This document shows positions 16,894-26,500 of a stretch of DNA of 64,000 bases, piece after piece. The translations under genes were made by a program, and so were the position numbers. The notes beneath the pieces were generated by a model. It was not told the origin of the DNA. It searched no databases and saw only the letters and a program-made list of their open reading frames with translations. The stretch covers positions 62,001 through 126,000 of the forward strand of contig JAFZAC010000024.1 of assembly GCA_017548365.1 (NCBI GenBank). The letters are read 5' to 3'. Position 1 is the first letter of the stretch, and each line of letters begins with the position of its first letter. The DNA is from Muribaculaceae bacterium (GTDB lineage: Bacteria > Bacteroidota > Bacteroidia > Bacteroidales > Muribaculaceae).

Positions 16894-17646
16894 TTACAAC
16901 TCAAACTCTCGGTCGTTGATTATGCGATGGGGCAAGTCATATTTCTCACACAACTTGCGCCAGTCTTTACTGCCGATGTAGTCCTTGATGATTTCGGCGT
17001 GCTCCATGTTGTGCATGTCGCTGCCAAGCATGTCGCACAGGTTGTTCTGAATGAGCCACACAGCAGTCTCGCGGGCACTATTGCCAAAATAACCGGCGAG
17101 CGAGAGAATGTTCACCTGGAACTTCACACTGGCACTGTGCAATGCCTTGTAACGCTCTTTGCGGCCATAATAGTAGCGGTAACGCTCGGGATGAGCAAGA
17201 ATGGGACGATAACCCTTTACCTGGAGTTCAAACATCATGTTATCGATGCCTATCAATTCCTGGGCAAACGAGTTCTCAAGCAGAATGCGCTTGCCAGGCA
17301 TAGGCAAGATATGGCCTGCCTCATATTCCTTTGTCCAATATTCGTCAATGCGGTATTCGGCCGAGGGATAAATCTTGATGGGGAGTCCTTCCTCGTCAAC
17401 GGCTTTCTGGAGCAGTTCATAAGCTGCAGTAAGCGTCTCGGGGGTGTTCTCAAAGGTCTCGGCAGTGACGTGCGAAGTGCAAATCACGTGAGTGATGCCC
17501 ATGTCGAGCTCGGCACGCAGCATCTGCAGCGACTCGCCCACGTCTTGCGAGCCATGGTCCACGCCAGGCAGGATGTGGCTGTGCACATCGATGTGATAGA
17601 ACAACTTAGCATCCTCCTTTGGCTTTTTCTTGAATATATTAAACAT
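16894..17646 (-). CDS. CpsB/YwqE-type PHP-domain protein-tyrosine phosphatase
   Basis: The PHP metal-binding motifs are present in order: HIDVHSHILPGVDHGS, ICTSHV, a Glu in LLENSF, ILAHPERY and LGSDMHN. This is the pattern of manganese-dependent phosphotyrosine phosphatases such as CpsB and YwqE, which reverse bacterial tyrosine kinases that control capsule export. The ATG at 17646 (MFNIFKKK) is chosen because the longer frame (to 17691) would begin inside the promoter box. No capsule export or tyrosine kinase gene lies nearby. It is followed at 34 bp by the LptF/G gene in the same direction. Confidence 0.9.
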   Translation of the reverse strand: MFNIFKKKPKEDAKLFYHIDVHSHILPGVDHGSQDVGESLQMLRAELDMGITHVICTSHVTAETFENTPETLTAAYELLQKAVDEEGLPIKIYPSAEYRIDEYWTKEYEAGHILPMPGKRILLENSFAQELIGIDNMMFELQVKGYRPILAHPERYRYYYGRKERYKALHSASVKFQVNILSLAGYFGNSARETAVWLIQNNLCDMLGSDMHNMEHAEIIKDYIGSKDWRKLCEKYDLPHRIINDREFEL

Positions 17647-17688
17647 ACTTTTTTCCTGAATAAAAAACAGTTTCTTAGAAAACGACCA

Positions 17689-17696
17689 CAAATGTA
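17689..17696 (-). promoter_or_regulatory. -7 box for the PHP phosphatase gene
   Basis: The minus strand reads TACATTTG, matching TAnnTTTG; transcription would begin about 36 bp before the chosen start and would exclude the longer frame. Confidence 0.65.
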
Positions 17697-17761
17697 CTAT
17701 TTTTTCCTAACACAGAGTTTATAATAAATATTTAATTTATAAATTTAAACTATAATAACAA

Positions 17762-17796
17762 AATCGGCTGGATTACTTGTAGTCACCCAGCCGATT
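17762..17796 (-). terminator. Terminator after the Dcu transporter gene
   Basis: A 10-bp stem (AATCGGCTGG with CCAGCCGATT) with a 15-nt loop lies 20 bp past the Dcu stop and is followed on the minus strand by TTTTG and AT-rich sequence. Confidence 0.75.
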
Positions 17797-17815
17797 GTGA
17801 TTTATTTTATCAGTT

Positions 17816-19273
17816 TTAAATCAGGCCCATCGTGTGGAACATGTAGGCGATAAGGTATCCCGAGACACATGCCACAACAGTGTGAACCAAGCCAGGCATC
17901 ATGAATGAGTGGTTAAGCAGATATTTACCAATGACAGTGGTGCCGGTGCGATCAAAGTTAACCGTTGCAATATCTGATGGATAATTAGGAATGAAGAAAT
18001 ATCCATAAACCGACGGCAACACGCCAAGCAGTATCCAGCCGTCAATGCCCAACTTATAGGCAAGAGGCAACATTGCAACTACTACGGCACCTTGTGAGTT
18101 TACAAGCACCGAGACGAGGAAGAATGCAAATGCTATCGACCACGGGTACTGCTCTACCATGCCCGCGAGCATGTTCTGGATGTCGCTGAGATAGTTGGCG
18201 AAATAGGTATCGGCAAGCCAAGCGATGCCATAGATGGCAACTACAGCAACCATACCACTTTGCCAAACTGGTCCCGAAACGGCCTTCTTGGGTGACGCTT
18301 TGCAGAAGATTATCATGAGCGCAGCTGCCGAAATCATGACAATCTGGATTACAATGTTCATCTTCAACGGACTCATGACAACCTCGGTAACACCTGGCAC
18401 TTTATGTTCAATTTTTGCCAGCTGCTCGGGGGTGATGGTTGCTCCCAGCATTTCCATGACTGGTGCGTCTTTGATGGCCTTTACGGTCTCATAGGAAGGC
18501 AACAAATTCTGGAACACTGCAAAGAACACAATCACAAGCAATGCAGCAAAGAAGATGTACACAGCGCGTTTACTCTCAGGAGCAATCTTCTTGTCGAGAG
18601 TAGTTGCCGTATTGCCGTAGATGTATTCACGCTGAACGGGATCGGCAATCTTCTTTTGGAATTCGGGGTCTTTATCGAGATCCTTGCCACGACGGTAAGA
18701 AGCTATCGAAGCTATGAAAATTCCAAGTAAACAGGCAGGGAAAGTCACCATAAGCACTTGAGGAATGGTGATTGAATAGCCGTTGGCACCCGAAATGGTT
18801 ATGAATGCCACAACAGCTGCAGCAATGGGCGAACAGGTGATACCAATCTGCGATGCGATACTGGCTATGCCACAAGGACGCTCAGGACGAATGCCCTTCT
18901 TTAACGAGATGTCGCAAATGATAGGCATAAGGGTGTAGACAACGTGTCCGGTTCCCACAAGTACTGTGAGGAAGAAAGTGCACAAAGGTGCGAGGAATGT
19001 GATGCGGGCAGGATGCTTGCGCAACAGTCTCTCGGCAAGCTGAATGAGCCAGTCCATACCCCCCGACGCTTGCAGAATGCCGGCACAAGTGACGGCAGCG
19101 ATGATAATGTAGATCACATCGGTGGGCGGGCTGCCCGGTTTCATACCAAAGCCAAACACGAGAATTGCCAAACCAATACCCGAGATGGCTCCCAACGCCA
19201 GGCTACCATATCTTGAGCCCAGCCACAGCGCAGCAAGTACGATGCAGAGCTGTAAAATCATTAATAAAGACAT
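17816..19273 (-). CDS. Anaerobic C4-dicarboxylate transporter, Dcu family
   Basis: The 485-residue polytopic membrane protein has about 11-12 helices and matches the DcuA/DcuB family (IAAVTCAGILQASGGMDWLI, PLCTFFLTVLVGTGHVVYTLMP, CGIASIASQIGITCSPIAAAVV). These carriers exchange fumarate, aspartate or malate for succinate in anaerobic bacteria. The family is firm, and DcuB-like succinate efflux would fit a fumarate-respiring Bacteroidales, but the A/B subtype is an inference. It starts 25 bp after the porin stop, so porin and carrier are likely one transport operon. Confidence 0.92.
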   Translation of the reverse strand: MSLLMILQLCIVLAALWLGSRYGSLALGAISGIGLAILVFGFGMKPGSPPTDVIYIIIAAVTCAGILQASGGMDWLIQLAERLLRKHPARITFLAPLCTFFLTVLVGTGHVVYTLMPIICDISLKKGIRPERPCGIASIASQIGITCSPIAAAVVAFITISGANGYSITIPQVLMVTFPACLLGIFIASIASYRRGKDLDKDPEFQKKIADPVQREYIYGNTATTLDKKIAPESKRAVYIFFAALLVIVFFAVFQNLLPSYETVKAIKDAPVMEMLGATITPEQLAKIEHKVPGVTEVVMSPLKMNIVIQIVMISAAALMIIFCKASPKKAVSGPVWQSGMVAVVAIYGIAWLADTYFANYLSDIQNMLAGMVEQYPWSIAFAFFLVSVLVNSQGAVVVAMLPLAYKLGIDGWILLGVLPSVYGYFFIPNYPSDIATVNFDRTGTTVIGKYLLNHSFMMPGLVHTVVACVSGYLIAYMFHTMGLI

Positions 19274-19298
19274 AAGAATAGATGTATTTAGTTGTTAA

Positions 19299-20453
19299 TT
19301 AGTATCTTATACTCACCTGCACAAACACACTGCTGTAATTGTGATTGGCAAGAGAACGGTCATTGGTGAAGGCATATTCGGTCTGAACCTCCAGATATTT
19401 GCAGAACCGGTAGTTCAGTCCCACCTCATAGTTGGTCTTCGACAGTCCCCATGTCGCTGTGGGACGATAAAGGTCGTAGCGTGCCTTTGCCATGAGCTTG
19501 CCAGGCAATATTGGCACAATGGCAAGAGCATAGAAGCCGTCGGCCTTGTCGTTGGCAATCTCGTTGCCGTCTTTGTCGGTATAGGTTTTGATGGTGACGT
19601 CGCTGGCGTTCTCGGTCTTCTGATAGGTAGTTGCAAAGCCCTGGCCAGTGGAGTGGATATACTCGGCACGAAGCTGAAGGTCGTCCTTCTTGTACTCGGC
19701 ACTCAAAGCATATCGGTGCTTGTTGAGGCTCACCACCTCGCTGCCGCTCTTGCGGGCGTAGGAGCCTTCCCATCCAAAGGCACCGATGCGCATTCCGCTT
19801 ATGGGCATTACCCAAATGCCGCCAATGATATCCTTCTTATTATCCACGTCTTTCACATTAATACCCTGGCCGTTGAACACTCCCACCTGATAGTGAAGCA
19901 GGTTGCGACCACTGCCATTCTTCAAGAAGTCGCCTTGAAGTTGAAGACCTATGTCACGGCCATTGCACGCATGCTCACCTGAGCGGTCGCTGAATCCCGA
20001 CAATTTCGACACAGGCTGAGAATAAGACATGAAGCCTTGGTCAATGGGATTCATAGGGTTCTCAAAGGTGAAAGGACGTTTGAACTGTCCTAATTTTATC
20101 TTGAAGAACTCCAACTTCTGCCACTCCATGAAATAGTCCACAAGCCTTGGGCTGCTGCCCAGAGTCGACGTATTGCCGTTTATCTGTCCCTGAATCTTGT
20201 AGTAAAAGTCGTTAAGAATACGCCCCTCGATAGAAGCACGCACAAGCCTGATGTCAAACGAGTTGCTATTCCCCGACTCTTGGAATGTGGCTTGATAGGA
20301 AGCCATTGCAAAACCGCTGAACTTGGGCTTGGTGAAAATTGGCGTTTTCTCTTTTTGGGGAGAAGGAGTTGCCGATGAGTCCCCAGCCTCCATAGCATAA
20401 ATACCGGGAAACATCAACAAAACAGTCAACAATGTCAATAGTATACGATTCAT
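19299..20453 (-). CDS. OprP/OprO-type outer-membrane porin
   Basis: The protein (384 residues) has a signal peptide and a region with the phosphate-selective-porin O/P pattern: FDIRLVRASIEGRILNDFYY, KIKLGQFKRPF, NGRDIGLQLQGDF, VGVFNGQGIN, and a final aromatic strand ending VFVQVSIRY. It should form a barrel in the outer membrane. Because it precedes the Dcu carrier by 25 bp, it probably admits the same anions (aspartate, malate, fumarate) rather than phosphate; that is inference. Confidence 0.88.
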   Translation of the reverse strand: MNRILLTLLTVLLMFPGIYAMEAGDSSATPSPQKEKTPIFTKPKFSGFAMASYQATFQESGNSNSFDIRLVRASIEGRILNDFYYKIQGQINGNTSTLGSSPRLVDYFMEWQKLEFFKIKLGQFKRPFTFENPMNPIDQGFMSYSQPVSKLSGFSDRSGEHACNGRDIGLQLQGDFLKNGSGRNLLHYQVGVFNGQGINVKDVDNKKDIIGGIWVMPISGMRIGAFGWEGSYARKSGSEVVSLNKHRYALSAEYKKDDLQLRAEYIHSTGQGFATTYQKTENASDVTIKTYTDKDGNEIANDKADGFYALAIVPILPGKLMAKARYDLYRPTATWGLSKTNYEVGLNYRFCKYLEVQTEYAFTNDRSLANHNYSSVFVQVSIRY

Positions 20454-20481
20454 AATTATAATAGTTTTTGTTCAATAATCA

Positions 20482-21198
20482 TTATTCGCCATTTATCCTT
20501 TCCTTCACCCTATTCCAAGCTGGAGAGTCGTTGAGGAAACAAGCGTCTATTGTCTCCAGCATCGTGCAAAGGCGGCTTGCAGGAATGGAAAAGCCTAGCT
20601 CGTTGGCACCAACATGCAGACGCACCGAGGGGTCAAACAATCCCAGGAAACAACTGCTGCCACCACACATGTTCTCATTGATGGCACTTGTAATCATGGC
20701 GCTGCATCCTGAGCCAAACTGAGTGACAACAGCATCGTTGTCATTATTGTCATAGAATGCCCATCCACACAATCCTGAGAGTACATCGGGCTCAGCAAAA
20801 AACAAGAGTCCTTCGATGCCCTCAAAAGTATTCATTTTGTCTATACGATTAAAATTCAAACATTTATGTGAAGTGCGCTGGACATTTTTATTTACAATGA
20901 ACGACTCCACATCATCGGGAGTGCGTTTATATCGCTCTTTTAGTGACACAAATTCGGGCACATACTCAGGCATTTCGGTGAATCCAAGGTAAAACTTGCC
21001 TCCGCCACAGCCCACATTTGCTGCAGTCAAAGTCAAAGGATGGCCTTTGCGCGCTTCCTTCAAGCCCTTGAAGAAGCAGCCTCCTATCTTTTCGGTGTCA
21101 GCAATAGGCTTGTTGCTTCGCCAGAACGCTAATGGCGGCTCAATACTCTTGCCAAAATAAGCGCTTAGTTTCTGAGTCAATTCGCTGGGGGATATCAT
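20482..21198 (-). CDS. DUF169-family protein
   Basis: The 238-residue soluble protein matches the pattern I know for DUF169 (COG2043): NVGCGGGKFYLGF near the start of the core, VVTQFGSGCSAMITSAINEN in the middle and ANELGFSIPASRLC near the end, with several conserved cysteines (GCGGG, GSGC). Biochemical function is unknown. It lies 28 bp upstream of the porin and in the same direction, so it may be transcribed with the dicarboxylate porin/carrier pair. Confidence 0.85.
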   Translation of the reverse strand: MISPSELTQKLSAYFGKSIEPPLAFWRSNKPIADTEKIGGCFFKGLKEARKGHPLTLTAANVGCGGGKFYLGFTEMPEYVPEFVSLKERYKRTPDDVESFIVNKNVQRTSHKCLNFNRIDKMNTFEGIEGLLFFAEPDVLSGLCGWAFYDNNDNDAVVTQFGSGCSAMITSAINENMCGGSSCFLGLFDPSVRLHVGANELGFSIPASRLCTMLETIDACFLNDSPAWNRVKERINGE

Positions 21199-21263
21199 TA
21201 TAAAATTTGTTTCGGTTTATGCTAACAAACATTTTTAGGTAACGCTAATTACTCGTTATCCTG

Positions 21264-21473
21264 TTAAACTTCATTGTTTTGCTGCTCATCATCCGTTGAC
21301 GGCTCTTCGGTCGTCATAGCTTCATCGGTTGTTGAAGCTTCTTTTGACTTCTTGCGTTTCTTGGCCTTAATCTCGTAAACCAAAGAGATGACGGCAATCA
21401 GTACGCTCAGCAAGCCGAATAACAAGGTTATGATCTGAAAATTTTCTTTTGCAAAACTGAATAAGGAGTCCAT
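21264..21473 (-). CDS. Small single-helix membrane protein, hypothetical
   Basis: The 69-residue frame has one hydrophobic helix (about residues 13-34), a basic KAKKRKKSK stretch right after it and an acidic, low-complexity tail. The topology would be N-out with a cytoplasmic charged tail. A TATCTTTG -7 box at 21502-21509 on the same strand, about 29 bp before the start, supports expression. No homologue is recognised. Confidence 0.6.
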   Translation of the reverse strand: MDSLFSFAKENFQIITLLFGLLSVLIAVISLVYEIKAKKRKKSKEASTTDEAMTTEEPSTDDEQQNNEV

Positions 21474-21501
21474 TAATGTTTGATTTGATTAGTTTAAAGT
21501 G

Positions 21502-21509
21502 CAAAGATA
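21502..21509 (-). promoter_or_regulatory. -7 box for the small membrane protein
   Basis: The minus strand reads TATCTTTG followed by CA, the commonest form of the Bacteroidetes -7 element. Confidence 0.6.
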
Positions 21510-21619
21510 ATGAAATTTTTCGTTTTTTACTATTGTTTTTGAAACTTTTGTCGCTAAAATGCCGTCAATACCCCATTATTTGTAAGTTATCTCATTTTTT
21601 AGCTCTTTGAAGGATGAAA

Positions 21620-21651
21620 TTTGCCGCTTTGTGAATTTTTCACTACTTTTG
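21620..21651 (+). promoter_or_regulatory. Promoter of the papain-like protein/thioesterase pair
   Basis: TTTG at 21620-21623, a 20-bp spacer and TACTTTTG at 21644-21651 are a near-perfect consensus. It lies inside an upstream in-frame extension (from 21607) and thereby decides the start at 21679. Confidence 0.8.
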
Positions 21652-21678
21652 GGGCGTTTTTATAAGACGCTTGTAGAT

Positions 21679-22659
21679 ATGAAAATTTTTAAGAATATAA
21701 TAGCTTTAGCAATGATGCTTGCTATCCCTATGGCGGCATCGGCCAGCGATGACAACAAAGTCAACCAGGAGTGGCAGCAGTGTGTGCTAGCAGCCATTGA
21801 CTCGTTCCCGCAAAACGGCGGCTACTACACTGGAGCCAGACCTAACGACACATTCAAGAAAACAGCGTGGAAAGGCCTGCATCAAGCCTATCAGATGACG
21901 CTTGCCGACCAGAGGCCTGTTTTTCGACAGGAGCTTGCTCAGCCATCATTCTGCTCAAGCGCCACCTACTGCGCCCTCATCAAAGCTCTGCTGCTGTGGG
22001 ACAAAGATCACAAAATCTCGCGCGAGGCTTGGTTGGCGATGAAGCCGTTTGTGGGCATTGTCGACAACATGAATCCTCAAGGCTATTACCAGAGCGACGG
22101 CGAGGGATTCTGGGGACGCATGAACGGCAACGGTCCGGCAGTGGCGGTCACCATTCACGAACTCAAGGCTGGCTTCAACTTCACAGCCTATCGCGGAGCG
22201 AAAACCGAGGCTTGCAAAGAAGAGCCTAACGAGCGCTACCTCACCGACGACGAGTGGCGCAACCATCCTGTTTGGAAGCAGGCTGTGCCCGGCGATTTCA
22301 TGAAAATATTCTGGAACCGTGACGACGACAGCGGAGCTGTCATTGGCGACAATGGAGTGAAAGGCGACCTGCAGGAGCACGGACACAGTGTCATCTTCAT
22401 GGGAATCGACGATGAGGGCATGGTCACCTACTGGAGCAGCAACGGGCCTGGCGAGAACCCCGCTGAGATGGGTTACAGCATTGGCCGCTGCGACAAGACT
22501 AAGATACAGCGCGTGGTGTTCACTCGCATCACCAACCCCGAGCGCTTCGATAACGCCAAGAAAATGCCTCCAAAGCAAACAAACCAATATATCTACGACC
22601 TCAACGGCAAGAAACACAGCACAACAAAAGAACTGAAGAAACACACGGGAATAAAATGA
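21679..22659 (+). CDS. Secreted protein with a probable papain-like (NlpC/CHAP-type) fold
   Basis: The 326-residue protein has a signal peptide (MKIFKNIIALAMMLAIPMAASAS). The mature part has features of papain-like amidases: a Cys at the start of a helix (PSFCSSATYCALIKAL), the phrase PGDFMKIFWN, and a His in EHGHSVIFMG, which could be a Cys-His pair. This is inference from order and context; no named family was recognised with certainty. A frame extending upstream to 21607 was rejected because the promoter lies within it. The stop overlaps the next start by 4 bp (ATGA), so the two are cotranscribed. Confidence 0.7.
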   Translation: MKIFKNIIALAMMLAIPMAASASDDNKVNQEWQQCVLAAIDSFPQNGGYYTGARPNDTFKKTAWKGLHQAYQMTLADQRPVFRQELAQPSFCSSATYCALIKALLLWDKDHKISREAWLAMKPFVGIVDNMNPQGYYQSDGEGFWGRMNGNGPAVAVTIHELKAGFNFTAYRGAKTEACKEEPNERYLTDDEWRNHPVWKQAVPGDFMKIFWNRDDDSGAVIGDNGVKGDLQEHGHSVIFMGIDDEGMVTYWSSNGPGENPAEMGYSIGRCDKTKIQRVVFTRITNPERFDNAKKMPPKQTNQYIYDLNGKKHSTTKELKKHTGIK

Positions 22660-23408
22660 TAGAGAACAACCCCAATTTGAAAGAATACAAACAGTCGTTC
22701 TATCTCTCGGCTGGAGAATGCAACCCACAGGCCGAAATGCCTCTCACGCTGCTGATGAGCCGAATAATTGAAGTCGCCACCAACCATGCAAACACCTGGG
22801 GAGTGGGCTATGCACGCCTCATTGAGGATGGCCAAGGATGGGTGCTCTCGAGAGTTACCATCGAGATGAAACGATATCCACGAGTCGACGAGTGGTATTC
22901 TCTAACCACCTGGATCGAGGACTACAACCGCCACTTCTCGCAGCGTAACATGGATATTCATGACCAAAAAGGCGATGCCATAGGATATGTGCGCACGGTG
23001 TGGGTGGTCATTAACCTCAGCACTCGTGAGAGCGTAGATATCTCTAAACTCAGCTACATTGCTGCCAACGTCACCGAGCACCCCTGCCCTATCGAGCCGC
23101 AAAGCCGTCTGAAACCTTTTGAGCCAACAAGAACCGAAACTCACCGGTTCCGTTATTCCGACATCGACTTCAATGGCCATGTCAACACTGTGCGATATAT
23201 CGAGCATCTTGTGAACCAATTCCCCATGCAGCACCATGCCGACAATATGGTCAAACGCTTGGAGTTGGCGTTCGTCAAGGAAGCCTACTACGACAGTAAT
23301 GCTGAAATCGCCATCGACGACAACGACCCAATGAACGTACGCCTCGACATCAACGCCGACGGCATCACCCGAGTGCGCTCACGATTCATCTTCTCACCGA
23401 GAAATTGA
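22656..23408 (+). CDS. Acyl-ACP thioesterase (FatA/FatB-like)
   Basis: The 250-residue cytosolic protein has two hot-dog halves typical of acyl-ACP thioesterases: the N-terminal half with NHANTWGVGYARL, and the second half with RYSDIDFNGHVNTVRYIE, which carries the conserved Asn-His pair. It releases fatty acids from acyl carrier protein. It overlaps the upstream gene by 4 bp and is followed by a terminator, so this is a two-gene operon; the link to the secreted upstream protein is unexplained. Confidence 0.92.
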   Translation: MIENNPNLKEYKQSFYLSAGECNPQAEMPLTLLMSRIIEVATNHANTWGVGYARLIEDGQGWVLSRVTIEMKRYPRVDEWYSLTTWIEDYNRHFSQRNMDIHDQKGDAIGYVRTVWVVINLSTRESVDISKLSYIAANVTEHPCPIEPQSRLKPFEPTRTETHRFRYSDIDFNGHVNTVRYIEHLVNQFPMQHHADNMVKRLELAFVKEAYYDSNAEIAIDDNDPMNVRLDINADGITRVRSRFIFSPRN

Positions 23409-23490
23409 AATGTGGGGAGATTTTCCTTTACAAAGTCTGACTATATCCGACAAAAAATCAGCGTGGTGATATAGAGCATAGGTAACAAAA

Positions 23491-23510
23491 AAAGCGCCCG
23501 AAGGCGCTTT
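23491..23510. terminator. Bidirectional terminator
   Basis: AAAGCGCC, a CGAA loop and GGCGCTTT form a perfect 8-bp stem, with A-runs before and T-runs after, between convergent genes. Confidence 0.9.
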
Positions 23511-23545
23511 TTATTCTGCATTCTGAATTATGCATTGAATAACAC

Positions 23546-26500
23546 TTACTTCTTGTTTCCAAGGATGATACTGTAGACTGCAGTCACGTCGGCGCTTGTG
23601 ATGCTGCCGTCGCCGTCTACATCGCTAGTCGAGAGGCATGACTCATCGCCGTTAAGCAGGTAGTTGTAGAGTGCGGTAACATCGGCACTCGTCACACTGC
23701 CATCGCCGTTCACGTCGCCTGTCACTACCACCACGGCATTCTTGTCGGTGAAGTAGCCTGGGCAGTCGGGGCCGCCATCGATGCGGGCATATTCTATTTC
23801 AATGTGGCTCGGGTCGTAGGCAGTGCCCATGCCGCCCACTATTGCGGTGCAGTTTTCGAACATTCGATCTGAGATGGTGACATTATCCGTGTTCCACCCT
23901 GCGCCAACGTAGATGGTGGTTAAGTTATGGCAGTCGAGGAACATCCTCTCCATGTCGGTAACCTTGCCGGTGTCCCAGCCCGAGAGGTCGAGCGAGTTCA
24001 AGGACCAGCAGCCTTCGAACATACATTCCATACTGGTGACATTGCTGGTGTTCCAATTCGAGATGTTTAGCGAAGTCAGTTTTTGACAATTTCGGAACAT
24101 CCACGTCATGTTGGTGACACTATCCGTATTCCAACCAGAGAGATTAATCGAAGTCAAGTTCGAGCAATTGGTGAACATATTGGCCATACCGTGAACTCTG
24201 CCAGTGTCCCAACCCGAAAGGTCGAGTGAGGTAAGGCTCGAGCAATAATAGAACATCGCAAGCATGCTGGTGACATTACCCGTGTTCCACCCCGTCAAGT
24301 TAAGCGAGGTCAAGCTCGAGCAATGCTCGAACATATATCTCATGTCGGTGACATTACCCGTGTTCCACCCCGTCATGTTAAGCGAGGTTAGGCTCCTGCA
24401 ATCACAGAACATACAGCACATGATGGTGACATTACTGGTGTTAACATTTTTCAAATCCATGCTCGTGCAATTGGTGAAATCGCTGAACAGATCCATACAG
24501 TTGCCGGTGAAGCTCACTGCTCTAGTGGCGGTGACGCTCTTTACTGCCGATGTGGGCACATCTTCGCCCCACTTGTCGGTACTGTTGAACACGCCCCAGT
24601 TGAGCGTCAATGCGCCGGTAGTGCTGTCATAGGTGTAGCGCGGCAATTTGGAGCTGAAGTAGCCGGGACTGTCGGGACCGCCGTCGATACGGGCATATTC
24701 TTTATTGGTGTGGTTGGCATTGTAAGTTGTGCCCATGCCGCCCACCAGCGAGGTACAATTCTTGAACATATACCCTGAGTCGGCGACCTTCTCGGTGCTC
24801 CACTCTAAGCCAGCACAGATGGTGGTCAGGCTACTGCAACCATAGAACATATTATCCATATATCTGACATTGCCAGTGTTCCACCCCGAGAGATCAAGCG
24901 TGGTCAGGCTACTGCAGCCGCGGAACATATTATCCACATATCTGACATTGCCAGTGTTCCACCCCGAGAGATCAAGCGTGGTCAGGCTATTGCAATCCCA
25001 GAACACCCCGTACATGCAGAGGACATTGCTGGTGTTCCAATTCGAAACGTCAAGCGAAGTAAGTTTTTGACAATTTCGGAACATATGGCTCATGTCGATG
25101 ACATTGCCAGTGTTCCAACCCGAGAGTTCAAGCGTGGTCAGGCCACTGCAGAATTCGAACATACCGAACATGTTGGTAACATTGCTGGTGTTCCAATTCG
25201 AGAGGTCAAGCATGGTCAGGCTACTGCAGCCGCGGAACATATAGTCCATTCTTGTGACATTGCTGGTGTTCCACCCCGAGATATCGAGCGAGGTCAAACT
25301 GGAGCAACCCCTGAACATATATCTCATTTCGGTGACATTACTGGTGTTGACATTTTTCAAATCCATGCTCGTGCAATTGGTGAAATTGTCGAACAGCTCT
25401 GTGCAGTCGCCGGTGAAGCTCACGTCGCTGGTGGCGGTAACGCTCTTTACTGCCGAGGCGGGCACATCGTCGTCCCACTTGTTTGCAGCATTGAACTCGC
25501 CCCACAGTAGTGTCAGCACGCCTGTCTCGCTGTTGAAGTCATATTGTGACACTTCCCATTTGGCATAGAGTGTCATGTCGCTGGTAACTACCGTGTTGAA
25601 ATCCCATTGATTGGTACAGGCTGCCTCGGTGTACCAACCAAGGAGCTTGTAGCCAAAGGCATACATGCTGGGCTCGGTGACTTTGTCCTGATTGCTCCAT
25701 ACTGTCTGTGTCTCAGGTGTCGTGCCATGGCCGTTGGCATCGAAGGTCACTGTACAGCGCCAATGCTCCGTAGTAGCAGCAGGTTTCCAATTTTCTCCCT
25801 TTATCACATTGCCCCATTGTTGTTGTGTACCGTCAAAGTAGATGTCGGTCAAGGAATTGCAGTTATAGAAAGCATAAGTGCCGATTTCCATCAAAAACGA
25901 CGAAAGGGTTGCTTGTTTTATTCCACAATCCTCGAACGCATGTTCTCCAATACTGGTGACCGATGGCATGTTTATCGTCTCAATGGCGGTGCCCGCAAAC
26001 GCATAGGCCGAAATGCTTGTCATGGAAAGCGGAGTCTGGTCGTTGACAGAGCCTGTATTCACATGTTTGAACTTAGAGCATCCTTGCATCGACGGCATCT
26101 GGCTGATTATCGTGTTCTCAAGAAAAGTCATCGTCTCAAGGTTGGTAAACCCGCCAAAGTTCATGCTTGAGAAGCCCTCCAGCACTTTCCCATTGATGGA
26201 GACAGGTATAGTGATAGATGTAAAAGCCGACTTGGGACCGTCAAAGTCTGTAATCACACAACGGTTTTCGGAAACGCTATTGACAACAATCCATCCCTGC
26301 GACTTGTCGGCGTGCATATAGATGTAGTCACCGCCGGCACCAGCGTTGAGGTCATAGCCCGTGGTGCCGCCGTTCTCACCCACAGCACCCGCCTGTGTGT
26401 TGTTGATAGAGATGGTTTTCACGGTGCTGTAGTCTTCTCCGTTATCGACATATTCTTTGGTGTAATAGAGGTGGATGTAGGCGCTGCCCGAGCAATGGCA

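Noticed and set aside
16726..17724. 332-codon plus-strand frame
   Set aside because: Spans the promoter and the antisense of the PHP phosphatase gene; no protein family features.
24840..25300. Regular 78-bp repeats suggesting a repeat array
   Set aside because: They encode the 26-residue DUF285 repeats of the BspA-like protein and are in frame throughout.
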